Assembly: GCA_964019055.1 (NCBI GenBank)
Contig: OZ025213.1
Coordinates: 12,877,202 to 12,941,201 of the forward strand
Direction of reading: 5' to 3'
Length of the DNA stretch: 64,000 nucleotides
From: Anthopleura xanthogrammica
Lineage: Eukaryota; Cnidaria; Anthozoa; Actiniaria; Actiniidae
The translations under genes and the position numbers were made by a program. Below, piece by piece: positions 43,862 through 54,200 of this stretch; positions within the stretch are counted from its first letter, which is position 1, and the number at the start of each line of letters is the position of its first letter. Under the pieces are notes generated by a model. It saw nothing but the letters and a program-made list of their open reading frames with translations, ran no database searches and had not been told where the DNA came from.

Positions 43862-43870
43862 CCATGAAGT

Positions 43871-44397
43871 AAGTGTCAAACGATGGTCTTCAATTTGTCA
43901 CGAAATATCGACCAATTGTATCACTGTAGTCTGATAGATCATATACAGTTGCTATTGATTAACATTAAAGTTGATTTGGTAATAAAATAATGCTTTACAT
44001 GCATGTTTTTTTTCTATGTCAACCACCACAACTGCTGAGCATGTGATTTATGTTACTGATGTCATTGTGTGCGTGACACACAGGGTGACCAAACAATCAT
44101 ATATTTTTACAGCCTGCTAACAAGATCCTAAATTTACGGTGCCTCGGGGAGGACCGTAAAATTCAAGTGTGCTCGTCGGAAATTTTCAAAAATAACCCTA
44201 CAATAAAAGATACAAGAAGTTTAATATTTTTAGTATTTTTAATTAATAGGCGTGGCTAGGCTTTTTTCGACAGTGCTCGTACAAATGTGATTGAAAACTT
44301 ATCAGAAATTAGCGGGAGGGAGGGGTTGTGTGAAGATTTTCAATTGAGCCTTGAAAACGATGTGACCCTCCCTAGCGATGGGAATGAAATTTCCTAA
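43871..44397. repeat. Inner part of the left TIR of the TTAA element
   Basis: Inverted copy of about 47645-48172, separated from the outer left TIR by the nested 5.6 kb element. It includes AACCCTCCCTCCCGC-type sequence in inverted form and ends near TTCATTCCCATCGC, also inverted. Confidence 0.8.
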
Positions 44398-44424
44398 AAA
44401 ATAAAAAAAATATCGAGCAATCTA

Positions 44425-44520
44425 ACCTCCAAATTATATCGCGCAGCCTCTTCTGTGCGATAAAAATATCGCGCAACCTCTTCTGTGCGATAAAAATATC
44501 GCGCAACCTCTTCTGTGCAG
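44425..44520. repeat. 30-bp tandem repeat, three copies
   Basis: GCGCAACCTCTTCTGTGCGA followed by TAAAAATATC repeats three times just inside the left TIR. The associated minus-strand open frame is judged incidental. Confidence 0.8.
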
Positions 44521-45098
44521 AAAACAAAATCTAGCAAGCACAGGTCAAGGATAATGGTATGAACTTTAATGCAATAATTTTTAGACCTATCAATATGTTG
44601 CGAATGCCGGCGCCTCAAATCACCGGCGGGAAATCGTATTTCCGAGGGTCTCAAATTATTATTATTTTTTTTTAGGTTATCCTGCCTTAGCCGGTCCTTA
44701 GTCCCCCTCCCAATCAAAATTATGCTCTGCGATCCTTGATGATTCATAATTGCAAAAAATGAGAATATGACAAATTGGAACATAATTACTCGTGCCCAGG
44801 CCGTAGGCCGAAGGCACGAGTCATAAAATGCGTTGGTTTTTTTTTTTTCTGTCTTCAACGCTAGAAAATGACGATGTTGCGCAACAATATCACGTGATCC
44901 TTAGAGCCTTCGGTAATGAGGCTTTCGATTGGTTAGGCTTGGGATCCATGGTAACACATCCGGTTATGTCTCGATTATGTGATTGACGTTGTCAAATCGT
45001 TGAAGGACAGGATCACATGACCAACCACGAGGTTTTCGTGTGGTCGTGTTTGGAAACACGACTCTTCGTTTTTCGACGGCCATTTTGGAAGCGAAAGG

Positions 45099-46208
45099 AT
45101 GCAAGCTGTGGACATAAATGCTGAGATTCTTACACTCTTCACTCGTCAGAGTGTTAAGGTTAAAGGAAAAGACGAGGAGATCTCTGAGCTAGAGATCGCT
45201 ACCCCTTCCATTCGTGAGGGAGCTGTAAAAGCAGCGAAAAACGAAGAGATCAACATTGCGATGGTCGCCACCCCTTCCATTCGTGAGGGAGCTCTCCCAG
45301 GAGCAGCTGTCCGAGTGACAGTAAATAACGAAGAGACCCGCCGAAGTAATAGGGTCAACACCTCTTCCATTCGTGAGGGAGCTCTCCCAGGAGCAGCTGT
45401 CCGAGTGACAGTAAATAACGAAGAGACCCGCCGAAGTATTAGGGTCAAAACCCCTTCCATTCGTGAGGGAGCTCTCCCAGGAGCAGCTGTCCGAGAGACA
45501 GTAAATAACGAAAAGACCCGCCGAAGTAACAGGGTCCTCACCCCTCCCATCCGCGAGGGAACTGCCCCGGCAGATAATAGCGGAGAGACCACAAGTGAGG
45601 TCGAAAAGCCAAACTTATATGAGAAACCAAAGTTATATGAAAACACCAGCTATAAAACTAACCAATTAAATCGATCATTGTGTAAACATTCAAATCTACA
45701 GGAAGACGCCATGTTGGATTCACATGTGAAGGAAACTATCCACTTCCAAAACAGTATACAAAGCCATGGTATTGAATTAATGAACACAAAGATTAATCTT
45801 ATCTTTCTTTTTATTGCTCTTTTATTGATTATCTTATTTAATAAATGGATCATTCTGGATACTGTATTTTCCGTCTATAATGTTATGATATTAGCGAGTG
45901 TTTACGCTACTTTTCTGAGTGTTAATTTCTGTATCAACTTGTTGATGTCTTCGACACAAGATGCATTCGATGAATGTGATATATTTGACAAAGCCATACA
46001 GTTATCTGTTATTGTACATGATAATAATGAGCCAATTTCAATAAAGAACTGTAGATCACGATATGAGAAGTTTGTTCATTTGAGTCGCCACACTCGTACA
46101 CGTGCTGTTCGTATTCGTGATAGAGAACCCAGCAGAATACCCCTGAAAAGATTACAAGCATTTTGCATAAATCTAGAAACGTCAGACGTATGCTGCCAAA
46201 ATACATAA
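45099..46208 (+). CDS. Repeat-containing two-span membrane protein of the TTAA element
   Basis: The 369-aa frame has an N-terminal half built from 30-residue repeats containing SIREGALPGAAVR and VNNEETRRS (90-bp DNA period, 45265-45560; five SIREG-type motifs). Two hydrophobic spans follow, at about residues 233-247 and 258-280. The C-terminus is basic (RTRAVRIRDREPSRIPLKRL). The last 46 bp overlap the next ORF in another frame. No family was recognised. Start chosen at the first ATG of the long frame; the region upstream has no splice evidence. It may be a passenger gene or an envelope- or assembly-like accessory protein; both ideas are guesses. Confidence 0.5.
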   Translation: MQAVDINAEILTLFTRQSVKVKGKDEEISELEIATPSIREGAVKAAKNEEINIAMVATPSIREGALPGAAVRVTVNNEETRRSNRVNTSSIREGALPGAAVRVTVNNEETRRSIRVKTPSIREGALPGAAVRETVNNEKTRRSNRVLTPPIREGTAPADNSGETTSEVEKPNLYEKPKLYENTSYKTNQLNRSLCKHSNLQEDAMLDSHVKETIHFQNSIQSHGIELMNTKINLIFLFIALLLIILFNKWIILDTVFSVYNVMILASVYATFLSVNFCINLLMSSTQDAFDECDIFDKAIQLSVIVHDNNEPISIKNCRSRYEKFVHLSRHTRTRAVRIRDREPSRIPLKRLQAFCINLETSDVCCQNT

Positions 46209-47200
46209 AGAAAAATATACCAAGCTCTTCCCGTATGCATATTTTTGTTAGCAAGAGTAGGGCACATAATGTTAGAAGTAGACAAAAAGGGAACAGAATG
46301 AAATACCTTCTATCATCCAAAAGAATGCATCGTAAGTTTAGCAAACATAGAATCAAACTGAAAACTAATTATTATCCTGATCAATTAATGAAAAGTACCA
46401 GGGCAAACCAGTCAAATGCTTGCAGTAAGTGTCATTCAGTACCGAGTGTTTATAAAAATGTGAATCACAGGATAAATCATTGCAAGTTCAATCTGTCTAA
46501 GGATGTGGAGACAAACCCTGGTCCTCCCATTGATCCTACAAAAACAATCCAGGCTCCTTACAGTCAAGACAATGTGTTATTGTTCGGCTCAAATGCAGGT
46601 ACACAGTGTGTGGCTATGTCCCTTATGTCCCTCGTATACAACCACAAGAATGGTATCACTTCCTCAATGGACTTGGTTAATATCATGAATATAGGTAATG
46701 AACTGTATTCTGGTTTATCTCGACTATCCAGACAATCCTATTTACTGCTCACAGAAGTACCTGAAATGATTACAGTGTGCAATACTAATTATCAACTTCA
46801 ATATAGTCCAAGCTATACTGGTGCTATATGTGATAGTTGTGCTGTAGAAGATTTCAATTATTGCATGCCATTAGAGAATTCCATACAGGCTTTGCTTCAA
46901 CAAAATTATAATTCCTTTTTCTTAACCATTCTAAGTACTACTGTGGCTATTTACTGTACTACTGATGGGAAGTTCAAAATATTTGATTCTCATGCAAGAG
47001 ACTTATTTGGTATGCCCCATCCTCAGGGAAAGTGTGTATTATTAGAGGTAGACACCTTAAATCAGCTGATAACCTATTTTCAATATGTTTATCAAAGTCC
47101 AGATGTTTTATTTGAAATTAAAGGTGTCCATATTGCTGAAATGCTATGTGATAGGGTAGAAGTTCTTGACCAACAGAGCAACATCCATGAAAGAAGGTAA
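46163..47200 (+). CDS. 2A-like peptide followed by papain-fold cysteine protease-like domain
   Basis: The 345-aa frame begins with a very basic segment of about 110 residues containing a CSKC motif, then KDVETNPGPP: DVETNPGP at residues 114-121 fits the 2A ribosome-skipping consensus DxExNPGP. The protein would split into a basic peptide and a protease-like part of about 225 aa. The latter has NAGTQCVAM (Cys149) and IFDSHARD (Asp275, His277); a TQC plus DxH arrangement resembles the C76-type deubiquitinase fold, a domain I also associate with some animal Helitron-like polyproteins. The protease assignment is by motif only. The frame overlaps ORFs on both sides. Confidence 0.6.
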   Translation: MHKSRNVRRMLPKYIKKNIPSSSRMHIFVSKSRAHNVRSRQKGNRMKYLLSSKRMHRKFSKHRIKLKTNYYPDQLMKSTRANQSNACSKCHSVPSVYKNVNHRINHCKFNLSKDVETNPGPPIDPTKTIQAPYSQDNVLLFGSNAGTQCVAMSLMSLVYNHKNGITSSMDLVNIMNIGNELYSGLSRLSRQSYLLLTEVPEMITVCNTNYQLQYSPSYTGAICDSCAVEDFNYCMPLENSIQALLQQNYNSFFLTILSTTVAIYCTTDGKFKIFDSHARDLFGMPHPQGKCVLLEVDTLNQLITYFQYVYQSPDVLFEIKGVHIAEMLCDRVEVLDQQSNIHERR

Positions 47201-47597
47201 TACAGATACTAACACTGTGAGCAGAAATATTCCTTTGGAATGCTGTTGTGCCATATCTTTTTATTCTATTTGTTTCTCCATGATCAAGTCTTGTGGATAT
47301 TGGAATGTGCAAACTTTAGAGGCAATTGTTGATCATGCAAGCATATTTTATAGAGAAAAACTCTATATCAATAACCAGGACCTCACTATCAATGATTTCC
47401 CAAGTACACTACAAATATATGATGCAGATATAAGCATTGCATTTAATCTGGAGAAGCAAGGAAGACTATGTTGTACCTCTTTTGCTAGCAAGTTAGTATT
47501 GCAGAACTTAATCAAAGACAATACAAAGCATAATACTGGGTTTTTAATGTGGATATCCAATTATTGCATAAGTTGCATTTTTGAGCATAAGATCTAG
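47166..47597 (+). CDS. Third ORF of the TTAA element
   Basis: The 143-aa frame overlaps the end of the protease ORF by 35 bp in another frame. It contains PLECCCAISFYSICFS and WNVQTLEAIVDHAS, then a stop just before the right TIR. It may continue the preceding polyprotein through a frameshift or a splice (a GTAATA site lies at 47196), or be a separate or decaying gene. No family recognised. Confidence 0.4.
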   Translation: MTNRATSMKEGNTDTNTVSRNIPLECCCAISFYSICFSMIKSCGYWNVQTLEAIVDHASIFYREKLYINNQDLTINDFPSTLQIYDADISIAFNLEKQGRLCCTSFASKLVLQNLIKDNTKHNTGFLMWISNYCISCIFEHKI

Positions 47598-47644
47598 AAT
47601 CAAAGTAAATGTAATATTTTTATATATATTAATTTTTTTTTAAT

Positions 47645-48934
47645 TTTTAGGAAATTTCATTTCCATCGCTAGGGAGGGTCACATCGTTTTCAAGGCTCAA
47701 TTGAAAATCTTCACACAACCCCTCCCTCCCGCTAATTTCTGATAAGTTTTCAATCACATTTGTACGAGCACTGTCGAAAAAAGCCTAGCCACGCCTATTA
47801 ATTAAAAATACTAAAAATATTAAACTTCTTGTATCTTTTATTGTAGGGTTATTTTTGAAAATTTCCGACGAGCACACTTGAATTTTACGGTCCTCCCCGA
47901 GGCACCGTAAATTTAGGATCTTGTTAGCAGGCTGTAAAAATATATGATTGTTTGGTCACCCTGTGTGTCACGCACACAATGACATCAGTAACATAAATCA
48001 CATGCTCAGCAGTTGTGGTGGTTGACATAGAAAAAAAACATGCATGTAAAGCATTATTTTATTACCAAATCAACTTTAATGTTAATCAATAGCAACTGTA
48101 TATGATCTATCAGACTACAGTGATACAATTGGTCGATATTTCGTGACAAATTGAAGACCATCGTTTGACACTTACTTCATGGCAACAATTTCAGGTCAGT
48201 CAGTTAAAAAATCTCGCTTTGAAAATGTCAAATGTTGTTAACTTAAAGATACATCCATTCTACAGTTCAATTTAGAGGTTCTAGACTATAGAAAAGATGA
48301 AATTAGTTCAATGAGTGTAAGTATCTGGAGTTTAATCAGTCATATTTGATGATTATCTTGTTTGACCCTGGAGAAGTCACGGCAATTTTTAACGTAAATG
48401 TCACGCGTTCAGGGTCTTCTAAAATTTCGCCATTTGAATAGCCCAAAAATTTTATTTCACATTTAGCAAGTAGAAACAATGCTCTTTCACTTGGATACAG
48501 TTTCAGAGCATCTAGTCATATGCCAGTGCGAGATTTTGGCCTTTAAAGTTAGGTAATATTTACGTATGATAAATGACCGAAAAATAGTTAATATTCAAAA
48601 ATCTCAAAAATATTCATTTTGCAAGGTATTCAATCAATACTCACTGAGATTGTTTGTTAACATGTCTTCTCTTCATAAATGCTATTTTTGTTGCCATTGT
48701 TTTTCTGGTTTCTTCTGAAATTTGCTCGATGTACGATATGGTAATGAGCTCTGAAACCCGCTTGAGAACGGCCCAACAGAAAAATATTTTTTTCTCCCCA
48801 AATAATAATCGGAATGAGTTCAAAATTAGACCAATAGTTATAGCTTATCTATATCTACAAACTGACAAAGTTTGGGGGGATTTCGATTTTTCACATTTTG
48901 CACTACTCCGGGCGAGATTTACAGACACTTGCTC
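47645..48934. repeat. Right TIR of the TTAA element
   Basis: About 1.29 kb, uninterrupted. It is the inverted copy of the split left TIR and shows the pre-insertion site of the nested element. Confidence 0.85.
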
Positions 48935-49084
48935 TTAAAAGTGATAAAACGTTAAGATATTGTCATCATCTTTGACTCGTTTTTATAAGTTTTAATCTAA
49001 ACACGAAGGCGAAGCACGGAAGGTTAGCATATGTTAGTTTATAGGTACCTTTGAGAGAACGCCTTTTTTCGCAATTGTATCCTC

Positions 49085-49330
49085 TTGGCTGATCTAAGTC
49101 AGGGAACGACTAACTCCCAGATCGAGCCCTGAAACAACCTCTGGGCTGATCTAAGTCAGGGCATGGCTAACTCACAGTTTGAGCCCTGAAACAACCTCTG
49201 GGCTGATCTAAGTCAGGGAACGACTAACTCACAGTTTGAGCCCTGAAACAACCTCTGGGCTGATCTAAGTCAGGGAACGACTAACTCCCAGATTGAGCCC
49301 TGAAAACACCTCTGGGCTGATCTAACTGAA
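49085..49330 (+). repeat. 57-bp satellite, about 4 copies, downstream of C
   Basis: Same unit and orientation as 59711-61812, with variants such as CAGGGAACGACTAACTC. Confidence 0.9.
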
Positions 49331-49552
49331 CTGAATTTAATGTTTTAGGTTTTGTGGAGGGAGAAAAACTGGAGAGCCAAGAGAAAACCCTCGAACCAAG
49401 GAAGAAATACTAAAAACTCTGCGCACACGATTTCGAGTACAGGAATCGAGTTCGAGACACCCAGAGATTGATTCACTTACATAAACTACACAATAGAACA
49501 TAGAGCTAAAAGATTAACAATTAACCTACATACGCTCTTAATAGAAGAAAAG

Positions 49553-49825
49553 ATGAGTTATCAAGGTATTACGCGGCAATCACCAAAGAAAGTAACTCCC
49601 TTTCCAAGCGGAATGTCCGTACATGACGCTTCCAGTCATTCTGTCGCCTCAACACAATATCACAGTCAAATGCACTCACGGACAGCACCGGTATTCCACT
49701 TTAATGCGGTTTTAAAAACACGTCTCCGCTCTCTACAGCCGTTTGCAACCAAAGATAGAAATATCAGTTACGATCTACGCAGATATTTAGCGCTCGTACA
49801 TCATGAAGCTTCGAATCACAGTTGA
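49553..49825 (+). other. MSYQGITRQSP open frame, intact copy 1
   Basis: A 90-aa frame in the duplicated 3' flank of C. The D copy (57317-57553) is near-identical but stops earlier, and the B copy (30101) is frameshifted. No domain or splice context was recognised; probably non-coding. Confidence 0.2.
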
Positions 49826-50044
49826 ATGCACGTGGCATTTCTTGAATATACATTTGGAATCCGAATCTTTCTAGGTGTTCAGACAAGCGTACGTTTCTAT
49901 ATAGAGACGCTTTTCATTTGCCCCACGACTACAAGTTGAAGCCGGCTTTGAATGTTCGTGTATTTTAAGGTAATTCCGTAGTTTTGCATTGCGCACGCTC
50001 TACTGCGCACGATTTTAGCCAGCGCGAGCTCGCGCACATTAGCT

Positions 50045-50700
50045 ATTACTACGATTTCAAGATGGCGGCCGGCTAATGAAAAGTTCGATAAAAAATACAC
50101 AAGATATAGAAAACAACCAAAAAATACCCCAGGAAATCATCAAAAGAAGATTATCAAGCATTTTTATGAGAGTTCTGTATGAATTTAGAAAGAGATGACA
50201 GCCTTTTCGATATTTTGGTGTGTAAACTCTCCCTAGTCCCTTCTCGGTCACTACATTTCGAGGACAAAATTCGTACTTTAGCGAGCTGTAGCGCAGAAAC
50301 GAGCACGGTGACCTATCTTTTTTATTTCAGTTAATCAATAAGGAATAGGTTTACCATTAAATATCTTAATTTAAACAAAATTCTATGTCCAGTTTTCGAG
50401 ATATTCTCAAAAACATACTGCGGGAAAATGTTTCCAGATCGATAATAGGGTGCACATCGGAGTTGAAAATTCCCTATTTTTGACAACAACTACATTTCAC
50501 GGGAAAAAAATTGGCATCCAACTGTTTCTTTGCTCGTAATAGAAAGAATAACGTAAATATTTAAATGTTAGAAATGACTTCCTGAAAGAAGTGGGGCCTT
50601 TGTTCGATTTTAATGATTCGAAAATTGCTTTCGCACGACCCCAAAAATGCCATAAATTACCGTCATCTAGCGCCAAAACGAGCACGCTTTGCAAAATAAA
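50045..50700. repeat. Inverted-repeat arm upstream of copy D
   Basis: Same sequence as 30920-31560. The reverse complement is at 53540-54045, in D intron 1, so exon 1 of D is also enclosed. Confidence 0.7.
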
Positions 50701-51129
50701 AAAAAATACTTCTTGATCCATCTTTGACTACTTGTTAAGATTTTTTCTGTGCATTTGCGAGTGAGCAAAGCGCGCGGGAACCCTGTTGTGGTACACGCCC
50801 GTACGGACAATAGAATGACGTAATCAAGCCATGAAAAATCAACTCGATGGGTTACCATTTTTTCTTAAGTATGGTGCTCCGCTCGTGCTCAACCTCATCC
50901 AATAATTGTTTGTTATTACGTTATAGCTGCCATCTTGGTTGAACTTTACGAAAGAATAACATCCGTCTCTTTTGTTAGATCAACCAACATGGCCGCCATG
51001 TTTTTCCATTCTCTTGGGAATGATTGAAGGCCAGAAATAGCCAACTTCACCAATGGTATCCATGGTAAATTGCCAAGTAACCTGGTCAGGTGTGTTAAAC
51101 GTACTTGGACTGGAGGTCTGGGCCAGAGA

Positions 51130-51139
51130 GCATAAATAC
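51130..51139 (+). promoter_or_regulatory. TATA-like core promoter of copy D
   Basis: GCATAAATAC lies 113 bp before the copy D ATG. Confidence 0.55.
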
Positions 51140-51242
51140 TTGAGTTTGGCACAAGTCACTTTAGACTGAACATCAGTTGCCGAACTTATATCACCTTTGC
51201 TAGAGATTCCAAAGTCTTGAGGTACCTTAATCTTTCAACAAG

Positions 51243-54200
51243 ATGGCTTTTTCTCACAGACTTGCTTTCACGTTGGTCTTGGTTGCTTTTGCTTGCCTGT
51301 TATCAGAGGCTCAATCAGATGGTAAGAAAAGTCTGATTAATAATTAGATGGTGAAGTTCTTTCCATTAAGAATTGTTCAGTCGATTTGTGAGTCTGACTG
51401 GGTGTACCTCTTCAAACTCCTATCCTCTTTCGATTAAGAATTATTCAGTCGATTTGTGAGTCTGACTGGGTGTACCTCTTCAAACTCCTATTCTCTTTCG
51501 ATTAAGAATTGTTCAGTCGATTTGTGAGTCTGACTGGGTGTACCTCTTCAAACTCCTATTCTCTTTCGATTAAGAATTATTCAGTCCATTTGTGAGTCTG
51601 ACTGGGTGTACCTCTTCAAACTCCTATTCTCTTTCGATTAAGAATTGTTCAGTCGATTTGTGAGTCTTACTGGGTGTGCCTCTTCAAACTCCTATCCTCT
51701 GTAGACGGTTGGAGTAGTAATACTTAAAATACCATATCTTAAGTCTTTATGCATGGTTTTCAGTTGCCACGGATTACTAAATGCGAAGTTCTTCATATTA
51801 GGTATAGTTTGTTCAGCCGGTTCGTGAGTCTCACTGGGCGTGCCTCTTCGATTCAAAAACCTATCTTCTTGTAGAAGATTGGAGTGTTTATATACTATAA
51901 TTACTGACTTTAAATACCATATCTTAAGCCTTTAAGCCTAGTTTTCATCTTGCGACGAAATCCGAGTCTGATAATGCAGACGGATATTGTTTTTCACAAG
52001 CGATCGCGATAGAAAACTTGTTGCCATAGCGGTGAAAAGTCTGGTAGTAAGATAAACCTTCAAGAAAACTCCTATTTTATCGGAATAGACTTGCAAATTA
52101 TATGTACCTAACTAAGCAGGTTTACAAGTTTGACCATTTTGTCGTTTTATTTTGTTTTCGTTGTTCACAATATCATGCCAAAAGGTTTTTGGCCAACATT
52201 AAATACCGTAATTTGAGACGCAAAGCTATGCAACACAAAAATTTCCCCAGAGTATTTTTTAACGCAAATAAGCCCACCCAAAAAGCAAAAATATCACTTC
52301 TCCAAAAGTACAAGGTGTTATATCTCGAAACCGCATTCACTAAATTTTGGTCGCATTTGATATTTTGTCCATTGGCCCCAAAAGAGCATGTTTACAAAAT
52401 ATTGAGCTTAAAAACATATACCTGTCCTTATGATGAGAGTCCAAAAACGCCAATTACTCATTTGAATAATCCAATATTTTCTAGCCGAATCATTCATATA
52501 TTTTCCAAAAGGAAAAAAAAAACGTAAAAAATAACCATGAATAAAGCTTAAAATTTAGAAACAAACGAATTAAACACTTACATTTTGACTTGAATAACGA
52601 TGAAACAGCGTCGAAATGTTGTTGAATCTTATGGTTTAATTTATACATTTTCATGATGAAAGATTTCGAATGGATTTTACGAAATTTGGGCGTTGAATTT
52701 CCTTGCGAACTAAACAAAACGTCTCATCAATAAAACTAAATCCTAGCCTTTGAGTTTCTAATCATTTGCCCATTTGACTGTGGGGTATTATTTACTCAAT
52801 AATTGCAAGGTTTTTCTCGTCAACATTCTCGCCAGGAATCACCCACAAGGGGGTTTATTTATTAGTTTTAAGCGTTTAGGAATAAATAAATTTCTCACCT
52901 TGAACAGTTCAAGTATTTTCGAGAATAATTTCTTACTCGCTTCTCTTTGTTCCAATATATTGAAACACACTAACATTATCCCATGTGCATGTATTATGCA
53001 TATAGAGGATATTACATGGGCGCGCAGAGATATGAATTTTATGTTCGAGTGTTGAAAAGATCTCTCACGAGTGAGCGCAGCGAACGAGTTGGAGATTTTC
53101 AACACGAGATTTTCACAAGCGCCCATGTAATATTCTGTTTATTATATAATTATCAATCAATCTTATCTGCTATAAGAAGTATGTTACCATAGTGATGATA
53201 TTTTGACATGTGAAAATAACATGTGTTGTATCAGATATACAACCTCCTCCACGGACAATGATTTCTATTGTGTTTTCCTCATTAATTATTCATGAGTTTT
53301 ATATGTGAAATTACAAAACTCATGAATAATTCATAAGCCTTTGCTCCAATTAGAGCCACCATACACGTCACGTGCATGGACCTTTATACCCGATAAAGTC
53401 ATCTTCATTAGTATTCAAATGATCTTTATATAAAGACACACGTGTGTCTTTATATAAAGAATACTAATGAGGACGACTTAATTTATCAAAGATAAAGATA
53501 CCTCCAAGTTTAGATGAAGACTTAGAGCCTCATCAAGGTCACCACTTTCAGGAAGTCATTTCTAACATTAAAATATTTACGTTATTCTTTCTTTTACGAA
53601 GCAAAGAAACAGTTGGATGCCGAAAATTTTCCAGAAAATGCAGTTGTTGTCAAAAATAGGGAATTTTTAATTCCGATGTGCACCCTATTATCGATCTGGA
53701 AACAGTTTTCCGCAGTATGTTTTTGAGAATATCCCGAAAACTGGACATAGAATTTTGTTTAAAATAAGATATATGATGGTAAACCTATTCCTTATTGATT
53801 TACTGAAATAAAAAAAGATAGGTCACCGTGCCTGTTTTCGTGCTACAGCTAGCCAAAGTACGAATTTTGTAAAGGGAGAGTTTACGAAAAAAAAATATCG
53901 AAAAGACTGTCTAAATTCTGTCTGTCTCTTTCTAAATTCATACAGAAATCTCATAAAAATGATTGATAATCCTCGTTTGATGATTTCCTGGGGTATTTTT
54001 TGGTTGTTTTCTATATCTTGTATATTTTTAACGAACTTTTCGTTCTCTACTACAGCATTTCCCGGCATTCTAGTTATCTATCCTCACTATAGGTGTTCAC
54101 TATAGGTGTTCATCAGCAGGATATATTATATTCGTGGTTTTCCTGTATGTGAGATATATGTTGAGGTAGGTGTGGTTTGTGGCGTCTCGGACGGACACAC

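Larger units (their letters stand above)
37463..48934. mobile_element. 11.5 kb TTAA element with long TIRs, nested in copy C
   Basis: The element starts GAGCAAGTGTCTGTAAATCT and ends with its reverse complement. It is flanked by TTAA at 37459-37462 and 48935-48938, where B and D have a single TTAA, so the empty site confirms the insertion. The left TIR is 37463-38240 plus 43871-44397, interrupted by a second element; the right TIR is about 47645-48934, so each TIR is about 1.3 kb. Without the nested insertion it is about 5.8 kb. It carries three plus-strand ORFs (45099-47597). TTAA duplications are typical of piggyBac and Kolobok elements, but no transposase of either type was recognised. Confidence 0.85.

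Noticed and set aside
44394..44858. 154-aa minus-strand frame at the TTAA element
   Set aside because: Includes the 30-bp tandem repeat and TIR sequence, with no domain.
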